Source: an uncultured Collinsella sp. (GTDB lineage: Bacteria; Actinomycetota; Coriobacteriia; Coriobacteriales; Coriobacteriaceae). From it: a stretch of 19,002 bases of DNA. The stretch covers positions 1 to 19,002 of the forward strand of contig UQLI01000035.1 of assembly GCA_900541715.1 (NCBI GenBank). Reading direction: 5' to 3'. Position 1 is the stretch's first letter; the number at the start of each line of letters is the position of its first letter. Both the position numbers and the translations under genes were made by a program. Under the pieces are notes generated by a model. It was not told the DNA's origin and ran no database searches. It was given only the letters and a program-made list of their open reading frames with translations. This document shows, piece by piece, positions 6,852-14,016 of the stretch.

Positions 6852-6981
6852 GGCGGGGGCCGGGCTCAGTTTTCAGAACACTCCGCAGACCAGTGTGGCG
6901 CCTTGTCCGCGGCTCCGAAGGAGCAGGACAAGGCGCCACACATGGTCGAGGACGTTCTGAAAACTGAGACCGGCCCCCGCC
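6852..6981 (+). repeat. Two-tier hairpin element H1
   Basis: A 130-nt near-palindrome lies 12 nt past the asd stop. The outer helix pairs 6852-6863 with 6970-6981 and 6865-6879 with 6954-6968 (27 bp, one mismatch). An internal loop has TCCGCA at 6882-6887 on one side and GAGGAC at 6948-6953 on the other. A short helix GACCA/TGGTC (6888-6892 with 6943-6947) follows, then an A bulge and a 16-bp inner helix (6893-6908 with 6926-6941). The tip is GCTCC-GAA-GGAGC (6912-6924). There is no U-tract on either strand. The internal-loop motif and layout recur in the elements at 11282 and 12312. Confidence 0.85.
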
Positions 6982-6993
6982 GGACAGGTCACA

Positions 6994-8019
6994 CTACTCG
7001 CAGAGCAGCTTAGCGATCTGGACGGCGTTGGTTGCCGCGCCCTTACGGATTTGGTCACCGCAGCACCAGAAGGTAATGCCACGCGCGGCCTCCGGGTTCG
7101 AGATGTCGCGGCGCACGCGACCGACCCAAATCAGGTCCTGATCGGACGTATCCATCGGCATGGGGAAGCGGTCGTGCGCATCCTCGGCGCTCATGTCGTC
7201 AACCAGCTTCACGCCCGGAGCGGCAGCCAGCGCAACACGGGCCTCGTCAACCGTAATGTCACGCTCGAACTCGAGCGTAATGCTCTCGGAGTGCGAGCGC
7301 AGCACAGGCACGCGCACGCAGGTGCAGTTCACGCGCAGCTCGGGCAGGTGCATGATCTTACGGCCCTCGTTTTGTAGCTTCATCTCCTCAGAGGTAAAGC
7401 CCTCCTCCTTGACGCCGCCAATCTGCGGAATCAGGTTGCTCGCCAGCTGGGCGGCAAATGCGCGCGGCTCGGGAATCTCCTCGCCACGGCCCAGGGCAGC
7501 AAGCTGCGCTTCGAGCTCGGCCATACCGGGAGCACCGGCACCAGAAGCCGCCTGATACGTCGAGACGATCATGCGCTTCACGCCGGCAAGCTGATGCAGC
7601 GGCCACGTGGGAACCAGGCCGATGATGGTCGCGCAGTTGGGGTTGGCGATAAGGCCGTGATGCCACTTGATGTCGTCGGCATTGATCTCGGGCACGACCA
7701 GCGGCACCTCGGGATCCATGCGGAAGGCATGGCTGTTGTCGACCACGACGGCGCCGCGCTTTACGGCCTCGGGCAGCAATTCCTTGGCGATATCGTCGCC
7801 GGCAGCGCCAAGCACAATGTCACAGCCCTCAAAGGCCTCGGGGCAAGCCTCTTCGATCACGATTTGCTCGCCGCGGAACTCGACGGTCTTGCCCGCGGAG
7901 CGTGCGCTTGCCAACAGCTTGAGCTTGCCGACCGGGAACTCCTGCTCGTTGAGGCACTCGAGCATCTGGGTGCCCACGGCTCCCGTCGCGCCCAAAATAG
8001 CAACCGTGTACTGTTTCAT
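6994..8019 (-). CDS. asd: Aspartate-semialdehyde dehydrogenase
   Basis: This enzyme reduces aspartyl phosphate to aspartate semialdehyde with NADPH, the branch point to lysine/diaminopimelate and to threonine/methionine. It has 341 residues, the normal length. Motifs are the NADP-binding ILGATGAVGTQM (8-19), catalytic Cys129 in NPNCAT, STYQAASGAG (153-162) and the active-site His243 in LRSHSE. The start is the ATG at 8019, preceded by AGGGGGAAGC; an upstream in-frame extension to 8106 is unlikely because family members begin at MKQYTVAILGATG. It lies downstream of lysC on the same strand, but the 173-nt gap holds a terminator-like hairpin, so asd may have its own promoter as well as read-through. 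Confidence 0.97.
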   Translation of the reverse strand: MKQYTVAILGATGAVGTQMLECLNEQEFPVGKLKLLASARSAGKTVEFRGEQIVIEEACPEAFEGCDIVLGAAGDDIAKELLPEAVKRGAVVVDNSHAFRMDPEVPLVVPEINADDIKWHHGLIANPNCATIIGLVPTWPLHQLAGVKRMIVSTYQAASGAGAPGMAELEAQLAALGRGEEIPEPRAFAAQLASNLIPQIGGVKEEGFTSEEMKLQNEGRKIMHLPELRVNCTCVRVPVLRSHSESITLEFERDITVDEARVALAAAPGVKLVDDMSAEDAHDRFPMPMDTSDQDLIWVGRVRRDISNPEAARGITFWCCGDQIRKGAATNAVQIAKLLCE

Positions 8020-8082
8020 GCTTCCCCCTTTAAAGGTTGTGGCTTTTGCCCGCACGCCGAGCAGGCCGATTATTGTTGCCAG

Positions 8083-8110
8083 TTTATACAAGAACAGGGC
8101 GGGCATGAAA
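8083..8110 (-). promoter_or_regulatory. Promoter candidate for asd
   Basis: On the minus strand TATAAA (8088-8083), preceded by TTG, makes a fair extended -10. The -35 candidate 16 nt further up is poor (TTTCAT). A small hairpin, GGGCGGG (8097-8103) with CCCGCCC (8111-8117), overlaps this spacer and might affect its use. Confidence 0.3.
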
Positions 8111-8150
8111 CCCGCCCCGTCGAAACGAAACCGAAACGAAACGCCCCGCC

Positions 8151-8182
8151 GTAGATTTTTGAGACATGACCCAAAAATCTAC
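8151..8182 (-). terminator. Hairpin just past lysC, probable terminator
   Basis: An 11-bp perfect stem, GTAGATTTTTG (8151-8161) with CAAAAATCTAC (8172-8182), has a 10-nt loop and starts 11 nt past the lysC stop. The T-run is inside the stem rather than after it, so it may be only a partial terminator. Confidence 0.5.
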
Positions 8183-8192
8183 CGAGCAGTCG

Positions 8193-9581
8193 CTACTTTT
8201 TGAGCGCGGCCAGAGCGGGATCGACCGGCGCGGGAGCCTCCAGGTCGGAGACCTTCACAATGCCGTTCTCATCGGAGAAGGCACGGTAAATGGTCCGAAT
8301 CGCTAGGTCGAAGTCCTTCTCCTCGACACCGATAATGATGTTGATCTCGTCACAGCTCTGCGAAATCATACGCACGCTCACGCCGGCCTGGCCGAGCATG
8401 CCAAACAGATGGCCCGAGATACCTGCACGACCGCGCAGGTTGCGGCCGACGGTAGCGATGAGCGCCAAGCCCTCGACAACCTCGATCTCGAGCGGTTCGA
8501 CCTCCTGCTGGATGTCGCCCACGAGTGAGTACAGTGAATCGTGCACATCCTGCTCCTGCACCACGGCGCCAAAGCGGTCGACACCGGTGGGCATGTGCTC
8601 GACGGAAACGTCATAGCGCTCGAACACCGAAAGCGCACGGCGCATAAAGCCGACGCGGGGCTTGGTGCGGTCGCGGGCGACGTTGATGGCGACAAAACCG
8701 CGCTTGCCGGTCACGCCGGTAATGATGGGCTCCGCCTCGCCTTCATCAGCCGTCTCGCTAATGATGGTGCCGGGGTCCTGCGGCGCATTGGTGTTCTTGA
8801 TGACCAGCGGAATGCCTGCCTCGCGCACGGGAAACACGGCTTCCTCGTGCAGGACGCTTGCGCCCATGTACGAAAGCTCGCGCAGCTCCTCGTAGGTAAC
8901 GCGCGCAATGGGCTGAGCCTCCGGAACAATACGCGGATCCGCAGAATAGAAACCCGAGACGTCGGTCCAGTTCTCGTATAGGTCGGCGCCCAGGCACTTA
9001 GTCAAAATCGAGCCCGAGATATCGCCGCCGCCACGATCGAGCAGCTTGATCTGGCCCTCGCGCGTCGCGCCGTAGAAGCCAGGCATAACGAAGCCGCCCT
9101 GCTGGCCATACTCCTGCACCAGCTCGGAGGTGCGATTCATGCTGAGCGTACCGTCGTGATGGAACGCCACAACCGTCGCGGCGTCCAGGAACGGTAGGCC
9201 CAGGTACTCAGCCATCAGGCGAGCGGTAAAGTACTCGCCACGGCTCACAAGCTCCTCGGTGGAGTAGCCGCCCGAGCGGGCGCGCTCGGCAAAGGCCGCG
9301 AACTCCTCACGGATGGGATAGGTGAGCTCCAACTCATCAGCGATATCAAAATAGCGCTGGCCGATGTCCTCGAGCAGCTCCTCACACGACACGTGGTACT
9401 TAACGTGCGCATTGACCAGATAGAGCAGGTCGGTCACCTTGGTGTCGCCCTTAAAGCGGCGGCCGCAGGCGGAAACCACCACAAAACGGCGGGCAGGGTC
9501 GGCGTCGACGATGGCCTTGATCTTTTTGAAGTGTTCGGCGTCGGCGACCGACGAGCCGCCAAACTTGGCAATCTTAATCAT
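8193..9581 (-). CDS. lysC: Aspartokinase
   Basis: This enzyme phosphorylates aspartate, the first step towards lysine, threonine and methionine. The 462-residue protein has the kinase signature KFGGSS (6-11), the aspartate-binding region with DRGGGDISGSIL and the SGFYSADPRIVPEA loop. Two ACT domains lie at the C-terminus: one around VGFMRRALSVFERYDVSVEH, the other around LALIATVGRNLRGRAGISGH with VSVRMISQSCDEINI. ACT domains bind lysine or threonine as feedback inhibitors, so allosteric control is expected. Length and the SACGRRFKGDTKVTDLL insert fit the monofunctional clostridial/actinobacterial-long type. The start at 9581 follows the family N-terminus, although AAAGG lies about 13 nt away. 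It is divergent from thrC and followed by asd. Confidence 0.96.
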   Translation of the reverse strand: MIKIAKFGGSSVADAEHFKKIKAIVDADPARRFVVVSACGRRFKGDTKVTDLLYLVNAHVKYHVSCEELLEDIGQRYFDIADELELTYPIREEFAAFAERARSGGYSTEELVSRGEYFTARLMAEYLGLPFLDAATVVAFHHDGTLSMNRTSELVQEYGQQGGFVMPGFYGATREGQIKLLDRGGGDISGSILTKCLGADLYENWTDVSGFYSADPRIVPEAQPIARVTYEELRELSYMGASVLHEEAVFPVREAGIPLVIKNTNAPQDPGTIISETADEGEAEPIITGVTGKRGFVAINVARDRTKPRVGFMRRALSVFERYDVSVEHMPTGVDRFGAVVQEQDVHDSLYSLVGDIQQEVEPLEIEVVEGLALIATVGRNLRGRAGISGHLFGMLGQAGVSVRMISQSCDEINIIIGVEEKDFDLAIRTIYRAFSDENGIVKVSDLEAPAPVDPALAALKK

Positions 9582-9685
9582 GGGCTGGAGGTTACCTTTC
9601 TAAAAAGCCTCTGCGAACCTATTTTGCGCGCTCTGATACCATGGTTTCACCGATTGGGACCAAGGCATCCGAGGAGCAGTGTTAT
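9582..9685. promoter_or_regulatory. Divergent promoter region of lysC and thrC
   Basis: The 104-nt gap between divergent starts must carry both promoters. I see no strong hexamer pair: TTGCGC at about 9623 (plus) and TTGGTC with TATCAG (minus, 19-nt spacer) are the best and are weak. It is too short for a lysine riboswitch or a T-box, and shows no such structure. Confidence 0.45.
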
Positions 9686-11203
9686 ATGGGAACTTATCAT
9701 AGTACACGAGGACGCACTTTATCGTGCTCAAGTAAGGTGGCAATCCGTACCGGCATCGCTCCCGACGGGGGTTTGTTTGTCTCGGACGAGCTCGGCACCC
9801 AGCAGGTCGATATCAGCTCGCTTGCAGATAAATCGTACTTTGAAATCGCTCAAGATGTGTTGGGAATGTTACTGAATGATTACACGGCCGAAGAAATTTC
9901 GGCGTGTGTCGACGAGGCATACCGCGGCACGTTCGCGAGTGAAGAGGTTACGCCACTCGTCAAACTCGACGCTGCGCCGGGCGCTGACGCCCCTCAGACC
10001 TATGTGATGGAGCTCTTTGGCGGTCCCACGAGCGCCTTCAAGGACGTCGCCCTGCAGATGCTCCCCCGCTTGATGGCCCGCACTTCCGCCAAGGACGGCG
10101 GCGCCGAGCGCATCATGATCGTCACCGCCACGTCGGGCGACACAGGCAAGGCAGCACTCGCCGGCTTTGCCGACGCCCCGGGCACGGGCATCACCGTCTT
10201 TTATCCCGAGGGCAAGGTCAGCCGCGTGCAGAATCTGCAGATGTCCACGCAGGAGGGCGGCAACGTCGCCGTCTGCGGCATCCGCGGCAACTTCGACGAC
10301 GCCCAGAGTGCCGTCAAGCGCATCTTTGCCGATAAGGAGCTGGCCGAGCGCCTGGAGGCCGCCGGCACCGTGCTTTCGAGCGCCAACTCCATCAACGTCG
10401 GCCGCCTGGTGCCGCAGGTCGTCTACTACTTTGCCGCCTATGCGCAGCTGCTGCGCGCCGGCGCCATCGAGGCCGGCGATGCCGTGGAGTTCTGCGTACC
10501 GACCGGCAACTTTGGCGATATCCTGGCCGGCTACTACGCCAAGCGCATGGGTCTGCCCGTCGCCAAACTCGTCGTGGCCAGCGACAAGAACAACGTGCTC
10601 GCTGACTTCCTGACCACCGGCGTCTACGACCGCAACCGTCCGTTCTTCACGACCATTTCGCCGTCGATGGACATCCTTATTAGCTCTAATCTGGAGCGCA
10701 TGCTCTACTTCCTGTCCGACGGCGACTGCGAGCTCGTTGCCGGCCTTATGGAGCAGCTTGCCCAGACCGGTCGCTACGAGGTGCCTGCCGAGCTGCTGGC
10801 CAAGATCCAGAGCGTATTTGGCTGCGGCTGGGCCAGCGAGGACGAGGTTCGCGCCGCCATCAAGAGCTGCTGGGATGTCAACGGCTACGTGATCGACCCG
10901 CACACCGCTTGCGGCTATCACGTCTTTGAGCAGGTCGCCCCCACCGAGGGCGCCAAGGCCCGCGTGCTGCTTTCGACCGCCAGCCCCTACAAGTTCCCGC
11001 GCGCCTGCTGCGATGCCCTGGGCCTCGACGTTCCCGAGGACGACTTTGAGGCCATGCGCGTGCTCGAGCAGGCAACCAACACGGTCGCCCCAGCCCAGCT
11101 CGCCGAACTCGAGTCCAAGCCCGTCCGCTTCGAAGACGTCTGCGACGTCGATGAGATGGCCAGCTACGTAGAGCAGGCTGCAAAAAAGATAGCAACCAAC
11201 TAA
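9686..11203 (+). CDS. thrC: Threonine synthase
   Basis: This PLP enzyme converts O-phosphohomoserine to threonine. It has 505 residues, the long type found in E. coli and many gut bacteria. The N-terminal MGTYHSTRG and GIAPDGGLFV (23-32) are typical of the family. The PLP lysine is Lys119 in GGPTSAFKD, the phosphate-binding segment is TATSGDTGKAAL, and VPTGNFGDILAGYYAKRMG is the second conserved block. The start at 9686 is chosen over the in-frame ATG at 9641 because the family begins here and AGGAG (9672-9676) lies 9 nt upstream. A terminator follows directly, so co-transcription with thrB downstream would need read-through. Confidence 0.97.
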   Translation: MGTYHSTRGRTLSCSSKVAIRTGIAPDGGLFVSDELGTQQVDISSLADKSYFEIAQDVLGMLLNDYTAEEISACVDEAYRGTFASEEVTPLVKLDAAPGADAPQTYVMELFGGPTSAFKDVALQMLPRLMARTSAKDGGAERIMIVTATSGDTGKAALAGFADAPGTGITVFYPEGKVSRVQNLQMSTQEGGNVAVCGIRGNFDDAQSAVKRIFADKELAERLEAAGTVLSSANSINVGRLVPQVVYYFAAYAQLLRAGAIEAGDAVEFCVPTGNFGDILAGYYAKRMGLPVAKLVVASDKNNVLADFLTTGVYDRNRPFFTTISPSMDILISSNLERMLYFLSDGDCELVAGLMEQLAQTGRYEVPAELLAKIQSVFGCGWASEDEVRAAIKSCWDVNGYVIDPHTACGYHVFEQVAPTEGAKARVLLSTASPYKFPRACCDALGLDVPEDDFEAMRVLEQATNTVAPAQLAELESKPVRFEDVCDVDEMASYVEQAAKKIATN

Positions 11204-11215
11204 ACCCCTTATAAG

Positions 11216-11246
11216 GCGCCGGCGAAAGCCGGCGCACCTTCTTTTA
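11216..11246 (+). terminator. Intrinsic terminator of thrC
   Basis: A GCGCCGGC stem (11216-11223) pairs with GCCGGCGC (11228-11235) around a GAAA tetraloop, followed by ACCTTCTTTTA. It lies 12 nt past the thrC stop. The U-tract is interrupted, so some read-through to thrB is possible. Confidence 0.8.
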
Positions 11247-11281
11247 TCAGATACCTACCGGGATGATGACGAACGTGCATA

Positions 11282-11393
11282 GCGTGCCTGGCTGTTTAGT
11301 TCGTCGCGAGTTCCGCACGCAAAGGAAAGCACTTAATGTGCTTTCCGTCTTGCGCAGGACTGCCCGAGCAGCGAACTAAACAGCCAGGCACGC
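11282..11393 (+). repeat. Two-tier hairpin element H2, directly upstream of thrB
   Basis: The outer helix is a perfect 22 bp (11282-11303 with 11372-11393). The internal loop has TCCGCA at 11312-11317 and CAGGAC at 11355-11360. A short helix, CGCAA/TTGCG (11318-11322 with 11350-11354), leads to a 9-bp inner helix (11324-11332 with 11338-11346) and a TTAAT loop. An extra CTGC-CCGA-GCAG mini-hairpin can form at 11360-11371. The 3' arm ends one nucleotide before the AGGAGG of thrB, so in the transcript it abuts the ribosome binding site. There is no U-tract. Confidence 0.85.
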
Positions 11394-11406
11394 CAGGAGG
11401 ACTCAC

Positions 11407-12288
11407 ATGATCAAGATCACCGTCCCAGCAACAAGCGCCAACTTGGGCATTGGCTACGATACCCTCGGCATGGCCGTCAGCCTCTACTCGCACTTCACCT
11501 TCGAGCGCGCCGACAAACTCACCATCACGGGCTGCCCCGAGGAATTCCAAAACGAGAACAACCTGGTCTACGTGAGCTTTGTCGATGCACTGGCTGCATG
11601 GGACGAGCCGGCTTTTCCCGTTGCCATCGACATCCAGACCGACGTGCCCGTCGCCCGCGGCCTGGGCTCCAGCTCCACCTGCGTCGTCGCCGGCATTATG
11701 GCCGCCGCCGCACTGACAGGCCACACCGTCGACCGCGCCGAGCTGGTTCGCATTGCCACCGAAGTCGAGGGCCATCCCGATAACGTCGCCCCCGCTATCC
11801 TGGGCGGCGCCGTCTGTTCCTTTACGCCGACCGATTCGCTCCCCCAGTGCCTGCGCTACGAGGTGAGCGATCGCCTGCGTTTTATTACCGTGATTCCGCC
11901 CTACGAGGTGCATACGAGCGAGGCGCGCAAGGTTGTGCCGCAGGAGATTCCACTCTCCACCGCCGTGTGGCAGATGGGCCGCATCGCCGGCATGACGCGC
12001 GGCTTGGAGACTGGTGACCTCGACCTGATTGCCGCCGCCAATGACGACCGCATCCAGGAACCCTATCGTCGCCGTCTGATTCCCGACTACAACGCCGTGC
12101 GCGACACCTGCCTTAACGGCGGCGCCAAGACCATCTGGATCAGCGGCTCGGGCTCGACTCTCATGGCCGTGACTGACGACACCATCGTGGCAAAGTTCCT
12201 GCAGGTCAAGCTGCGCGAGCAGTTCCCTAAGTGTGATACGCATATTCTGACGTGCGACACGGAAGGCGCCCAGATCGAATACCTGTAG
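11407..12288 (+). CDS. thrB: Homoserine kinase
   Basis: This GHMP-family kinase phosphorylates homoserine, giving the substrate of ThrC. The 293-residue protein has the N-terminal VPATSANLGIGYDTLGMA (6-23), the GHMP phosphate loop PVARGLGSSST (81-91), HPDNVAPAILGG and a C-terminal ISGSGSTLMA. The length is normal. AGGAGG at 11395-11400 is 6 nt before the ATG, a strong ribosome binding site. It is separated from thrC by a terminator and the H2 hairpin, so it may be expressed independently; I see no convincing promoter in 11247-11281. Homoserine dehydrogenase, the missing step between Asd and ThrB, is not in the window. Confidence 0.97.
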   Translation: MIKITVPATSANLGIGYDTLGMAVSLYSHFTFERADKLTITGCPEEFQNENNLVYVSFVDALAAWDEPAFPVAIDIQTDVPVARGLGSSSTCVVAGIMAAAALTGHTVDRAELVRIATEVEGHPDNVAPAILGGAVCSFTPTDSLPQCLRYEVSDRLRFITVIPPYEVHTSEARKVVPQEIPLSTAVWQMGRIAGMTRGLETGDLDLIAAANDDRIQEPYRRRLIPDYNAVRDTCLNGGAKTIWISGSGSTLMAVTDDTIVAKFLQVKLREQFPKCDTHILTCDTEGAQIEYL

Positions 12289-12311
12289 TCGCCGTCCCGT
12301 ATACTCGCCGG

Positions 12312-12434
12312 GGAGGCCAGGGGGCTTTGCCCCCAAATCGTCCTCGGACATGGCAGGACCCCCGCTGCGCACTTCGTGCGGCGGGGGTCCTGCCGTCCTG
12401 CGGAAAGATTTGGGGGCAAAGCCCCCTGGCCTCC
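12312..12434 (-). repeat. Two-tier hairpin element H3, inverted relative to H1 and H2
   Basis: The outer helix is a perfect 28 bp (12312-12339 with 12407-12434) and itself contains GGGGGCTTTGCCCCC. Read on the minus strand, the internal loop has TCCGCA (12404-12399) on the 5' side and GAGGAC (12345-12340) on the 3' side, with a short helix GGAC/GTCC. An AT bulge and a 14-bp inner helix (12352-12365 with 12381-12394) follow. The tip is CGCAC-GAA-GTGCG on the minus strand. It starts 23 nt past the thrB stop and lacks a U-tract. The remaining gap, 12435-12574, shows nothing I can name. Confidence 0.85.
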
Positions 12435-12574
12435 TCTATGTTAACTTCGCCGGCGGCGGCTACAGGGACCTACGCTCTGGAAAGTCGCCGGGCTGATAGT
12501 TTGGCTTTTTATTGGTAGGGGCTCTTGCTAGGCTGGAGCACTTCCTAGAGGCGGGCATCGGCTGCGTGCCTGGT

Positions 12575-13273
12575 TTAGGCGGCGCTGGTTTCTTTGTATT
12601 CGAAGACTGGTTCTAGGAGGTCTTCGATGTTACAGTGGAGGGCTTTTGCTATAGCTCTTACGGTTGTTACCGAGGCTTCGTTGATGTTTCGTTGGCGCTG
12701 TTCGTACATTTGGATTGAGCGGAGCGATACGCCTGATTCGTATGCCAGGTCTTGTTGGGTTTTCTTAAGCTTCTTTCTTGCTAACGCAAGTTTTGTTTGC
12801 CTGGACGCTTTCTTCGCCATATCGCAGACGAGGCGAACCACACGTTCCTCCGAGGCTTCGTGCCAGGGGTAGTACAGACTGCGTAGCACATCAAATGGAA
12901 CGACATGCAGCAAATCTTCGAAAGACTCTCCTAGGCGCCACTGAAGGTATGCCAATATCCAGCCTGCCCAATATTCCGGTGTCTTTTCGAATCGGTAGGT
13001 TCGATTTGGCATCGGCCTTGATTGATAGCCCGACCTTTCGGCGATAAGCGCGAACAGCTCAACGCCCGATTTTCCCGACACTACCCATGCGTTGCCGCGT
13101 TCGAACTCGCGAGCTACGCCGCTCAGGCAAAAGAGTTCCGCAACTTCCGATCCTTCTGCTCCATAATCGTTAACGGCATAGTCAAAGCAGTCGCCGAGGT
13201 TGTTCATTGCATCCTCGAGGTAGTAGACGGGATATGTCCTACTCGGCCCACGATCTGTTAACTCTTGGATCAT
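12575..13273 (-). CDS. DUF3791-like/XRE regulator, putative antitoxin partner of the DUF3990 protein
   Basis: This 232-residue protein has three visible parts. The N-terminus (about 20-80, MNNLGDCFDYAV to GKSGVELFALIAE) resembles DUF3791-type partners of DUF3990. A middle block at about 98-140 contains EYWAGWILAYLQWRLGESFEDLL. A C-terminal XRE helix-turn-helix lies at about 162-222 (LKKTQQDLAYESGVSLRSIQMYEQ). It overlaps the end of the DUF3990 gene by 35 nt, so the pair is probably translationally coupled. The first ATG at 13273 has no clear ribosome binding site; an ATG at 13207 does (GAGGA) but would cut into the conserved YLEDAMNNLG. By family context it is probably the antitoxin and auto-repressor at the operator upstream of its partner. 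The antitoxin role is inferred. Confidence 0.8.
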   Translation of the reverse strand: MIQELTDRGPSRTYPVYYLEDAMNNLGDCFDYAVNDYGAEGSEVAELFCLSGVAREFERGNAWVVSGKSGVELFALIAERSGYQSRPMPNRTYRFEKTPEYWAGWILAYLQWRLGESFEDLLHVVPFDVLRSLYYPWHEASEERVVRLVCDMAKKASRQTKLALARKKLKKTQQDLAYESGVSLRSIQMYEQRQRNINEASVTTVRAIAKALHCNIEDLLEPVFEYKETSAA

Positions 13274-13922
13274 TTAAATCAACCCTCCCTGCCATTAAAT
13301 CCCTAATGTCGATACCTTCGGAATCGAACCCATTGACCGTATCCAAATATTTGCGTCGAGCATTCTGCTCTCGCTCAAAACGCTTGGGATAATACTCAGG
13401 CCCCGAAGCCTGCTTCCAATCGCGGAACCTAATCGCCGAGAACGCACGCTCACTCATAAGCGCATATTGAATGCCCAAATCCCCCAAAAACATAATGCGC
13501 TGCAATTGCCTGAGCGAAATCATGCCGTTGACAAACTGTCTTGCAAACGAGAAATAGGAATCGTCTGCACGATAGCCTCGAATAACGTCATAAGGAGATG
13601 TATCAATTAAACAGTTATCAAGTAGATAACGAAGCCCCTCGCGTGCTACTGGCGTCGAAACATTGAACTCTCTGTTGTTCGCCAGAATTGCAAGCCAATT
13701 GAGGATTGAAAACTCCCCAGACTCCAAATCCAAGACCGAAAGGCCATCTAAATCAAGCTCATATCGATTGGCAACGCCATCAGACTCGGTCCGGCATGCC
13801 CATTCCATCGCCATTTCCTCATGTGGCGTGCAATAAAACCCGCGCCCATAGTCATTGAATTGTCTGCATTTATCCAACGACGGACGTTCGACAACAACCT
13901 CCGACCCGTGCCAAAGCTCCAT
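13239..13922 (-). CDS. DUF3990 protein, putative ADP-ribosyltransferase-fold toxin
   Basis: This 227-residue protein starts MELWHGSEVVVERPSL and has the DUF3990 signature DYGRGFYCTPHEEMAMEWA (24-42). The family is distantly related to ADP-ribosyltransferases: the HG of WHGS (5-6), the Y of GFY (30) and the following WA match the NAD-binding pattern of that fold. I cannot point to a catalytic glutamate with confidence. The start at 13922 is set by GGAGG at 13932-13928 with 5-nt spacing; a TTG four codons earlier lies within that site. It is first in a two-gene operon with an XRE protein. This order and a strong palindromic operator point to a toxin-antitoxin or phage-defence pair; the target is unknown. 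Confidence 0.8.
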   Translation of the reverse strand: MELWHGSEVVVERPSLDKCRQFNDYGRGFYCTPHEEMAMEWACRTESDGVANRYELDLDGLSVLDLESGEFSILNWLAILANNREFNVSTPVAREGLRYLLDNCLIDTSPYDVIRGYRADDSYFSFARQFVNGMISLRQLQRIMFLGDLGIQYALMSERAFSAIRFRDWKQASGPEYYPKRFEREQNARRKYLDTVNGFDSEGIDIRDLMAGRVDLNDPRVNRSWAE

Positions 13923-13938
13923 ATCGACCTCCAAAAAA

Positions 13939-13985
13939 ATATCACCTCAGTGATAGTTTACCAATAACTATCACTGAGGTGATAT
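13939..13985. promoter_or_regulatory. Operator with nested palindromes upstream of the DUF3990 operon
   Basis: A perfect 20-bp inverted repeat (13939-13958 with 13966-13985) has a 7-nt centre. Each arm is itself nearly dyad symmetric, ATCAC-N4-GTGAT (13941-13954 and 13970-13983), so there are four ATCAC half-sites. It lies directly before the ribosome binding site of the DUF3990 gene, where the promoter must be. This fits cooperative binding of two dimers of the operon's XRE protein. No clean -35/-10 pair stands out. Confidence 0.75.
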
Positions 13986-14016
13986 AGATGAGAGCTTTTG
14001 AGGGGTTGCAGCCCGA

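Noticed and set aside
6041..6967. 308-codon open frame on the plus strand over ogt and H1
   Set aside because: Very basic and arginine-rich translation typical of a GC-rich shadow; opposite a gene with a complete active site.
6852..6981. H1, H2 and H3 as ordinary intrinsic terminators
   Set aside because: They are far longer than needed, carry a conserved internal loop, lack a U-tract on either strand, and H2 lies before a gene that has a separate terminator upstream.
9582..9685. Lysine riboswitch or T-box leader for lysC
   Set aside because: The gap is only 104 nt, shared by two divergent genes, and shows no fitting helices or T-box sequence.
9869..10921. 350-codon open frame on the minus strand inside thrC
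   Set aside because: It is a shadow of threonine synthase; no ribosome binding site, and its composition follows the codon bias of the opposite strand.
11282..11393. Integron attC site
   Set aside because: The outer ends lack the RYYYAAC/GTTRRRY core pair, and there is no integron integrase or cassette-like gene array.
12561..12577. GCGTGCCTGG followed by TTTAG, resembling the outer arm of H2
   Set aside because: Ten shared bases plus a gapped match overlapping a stop codon; there is no partner arm, so it is likely coincidence.
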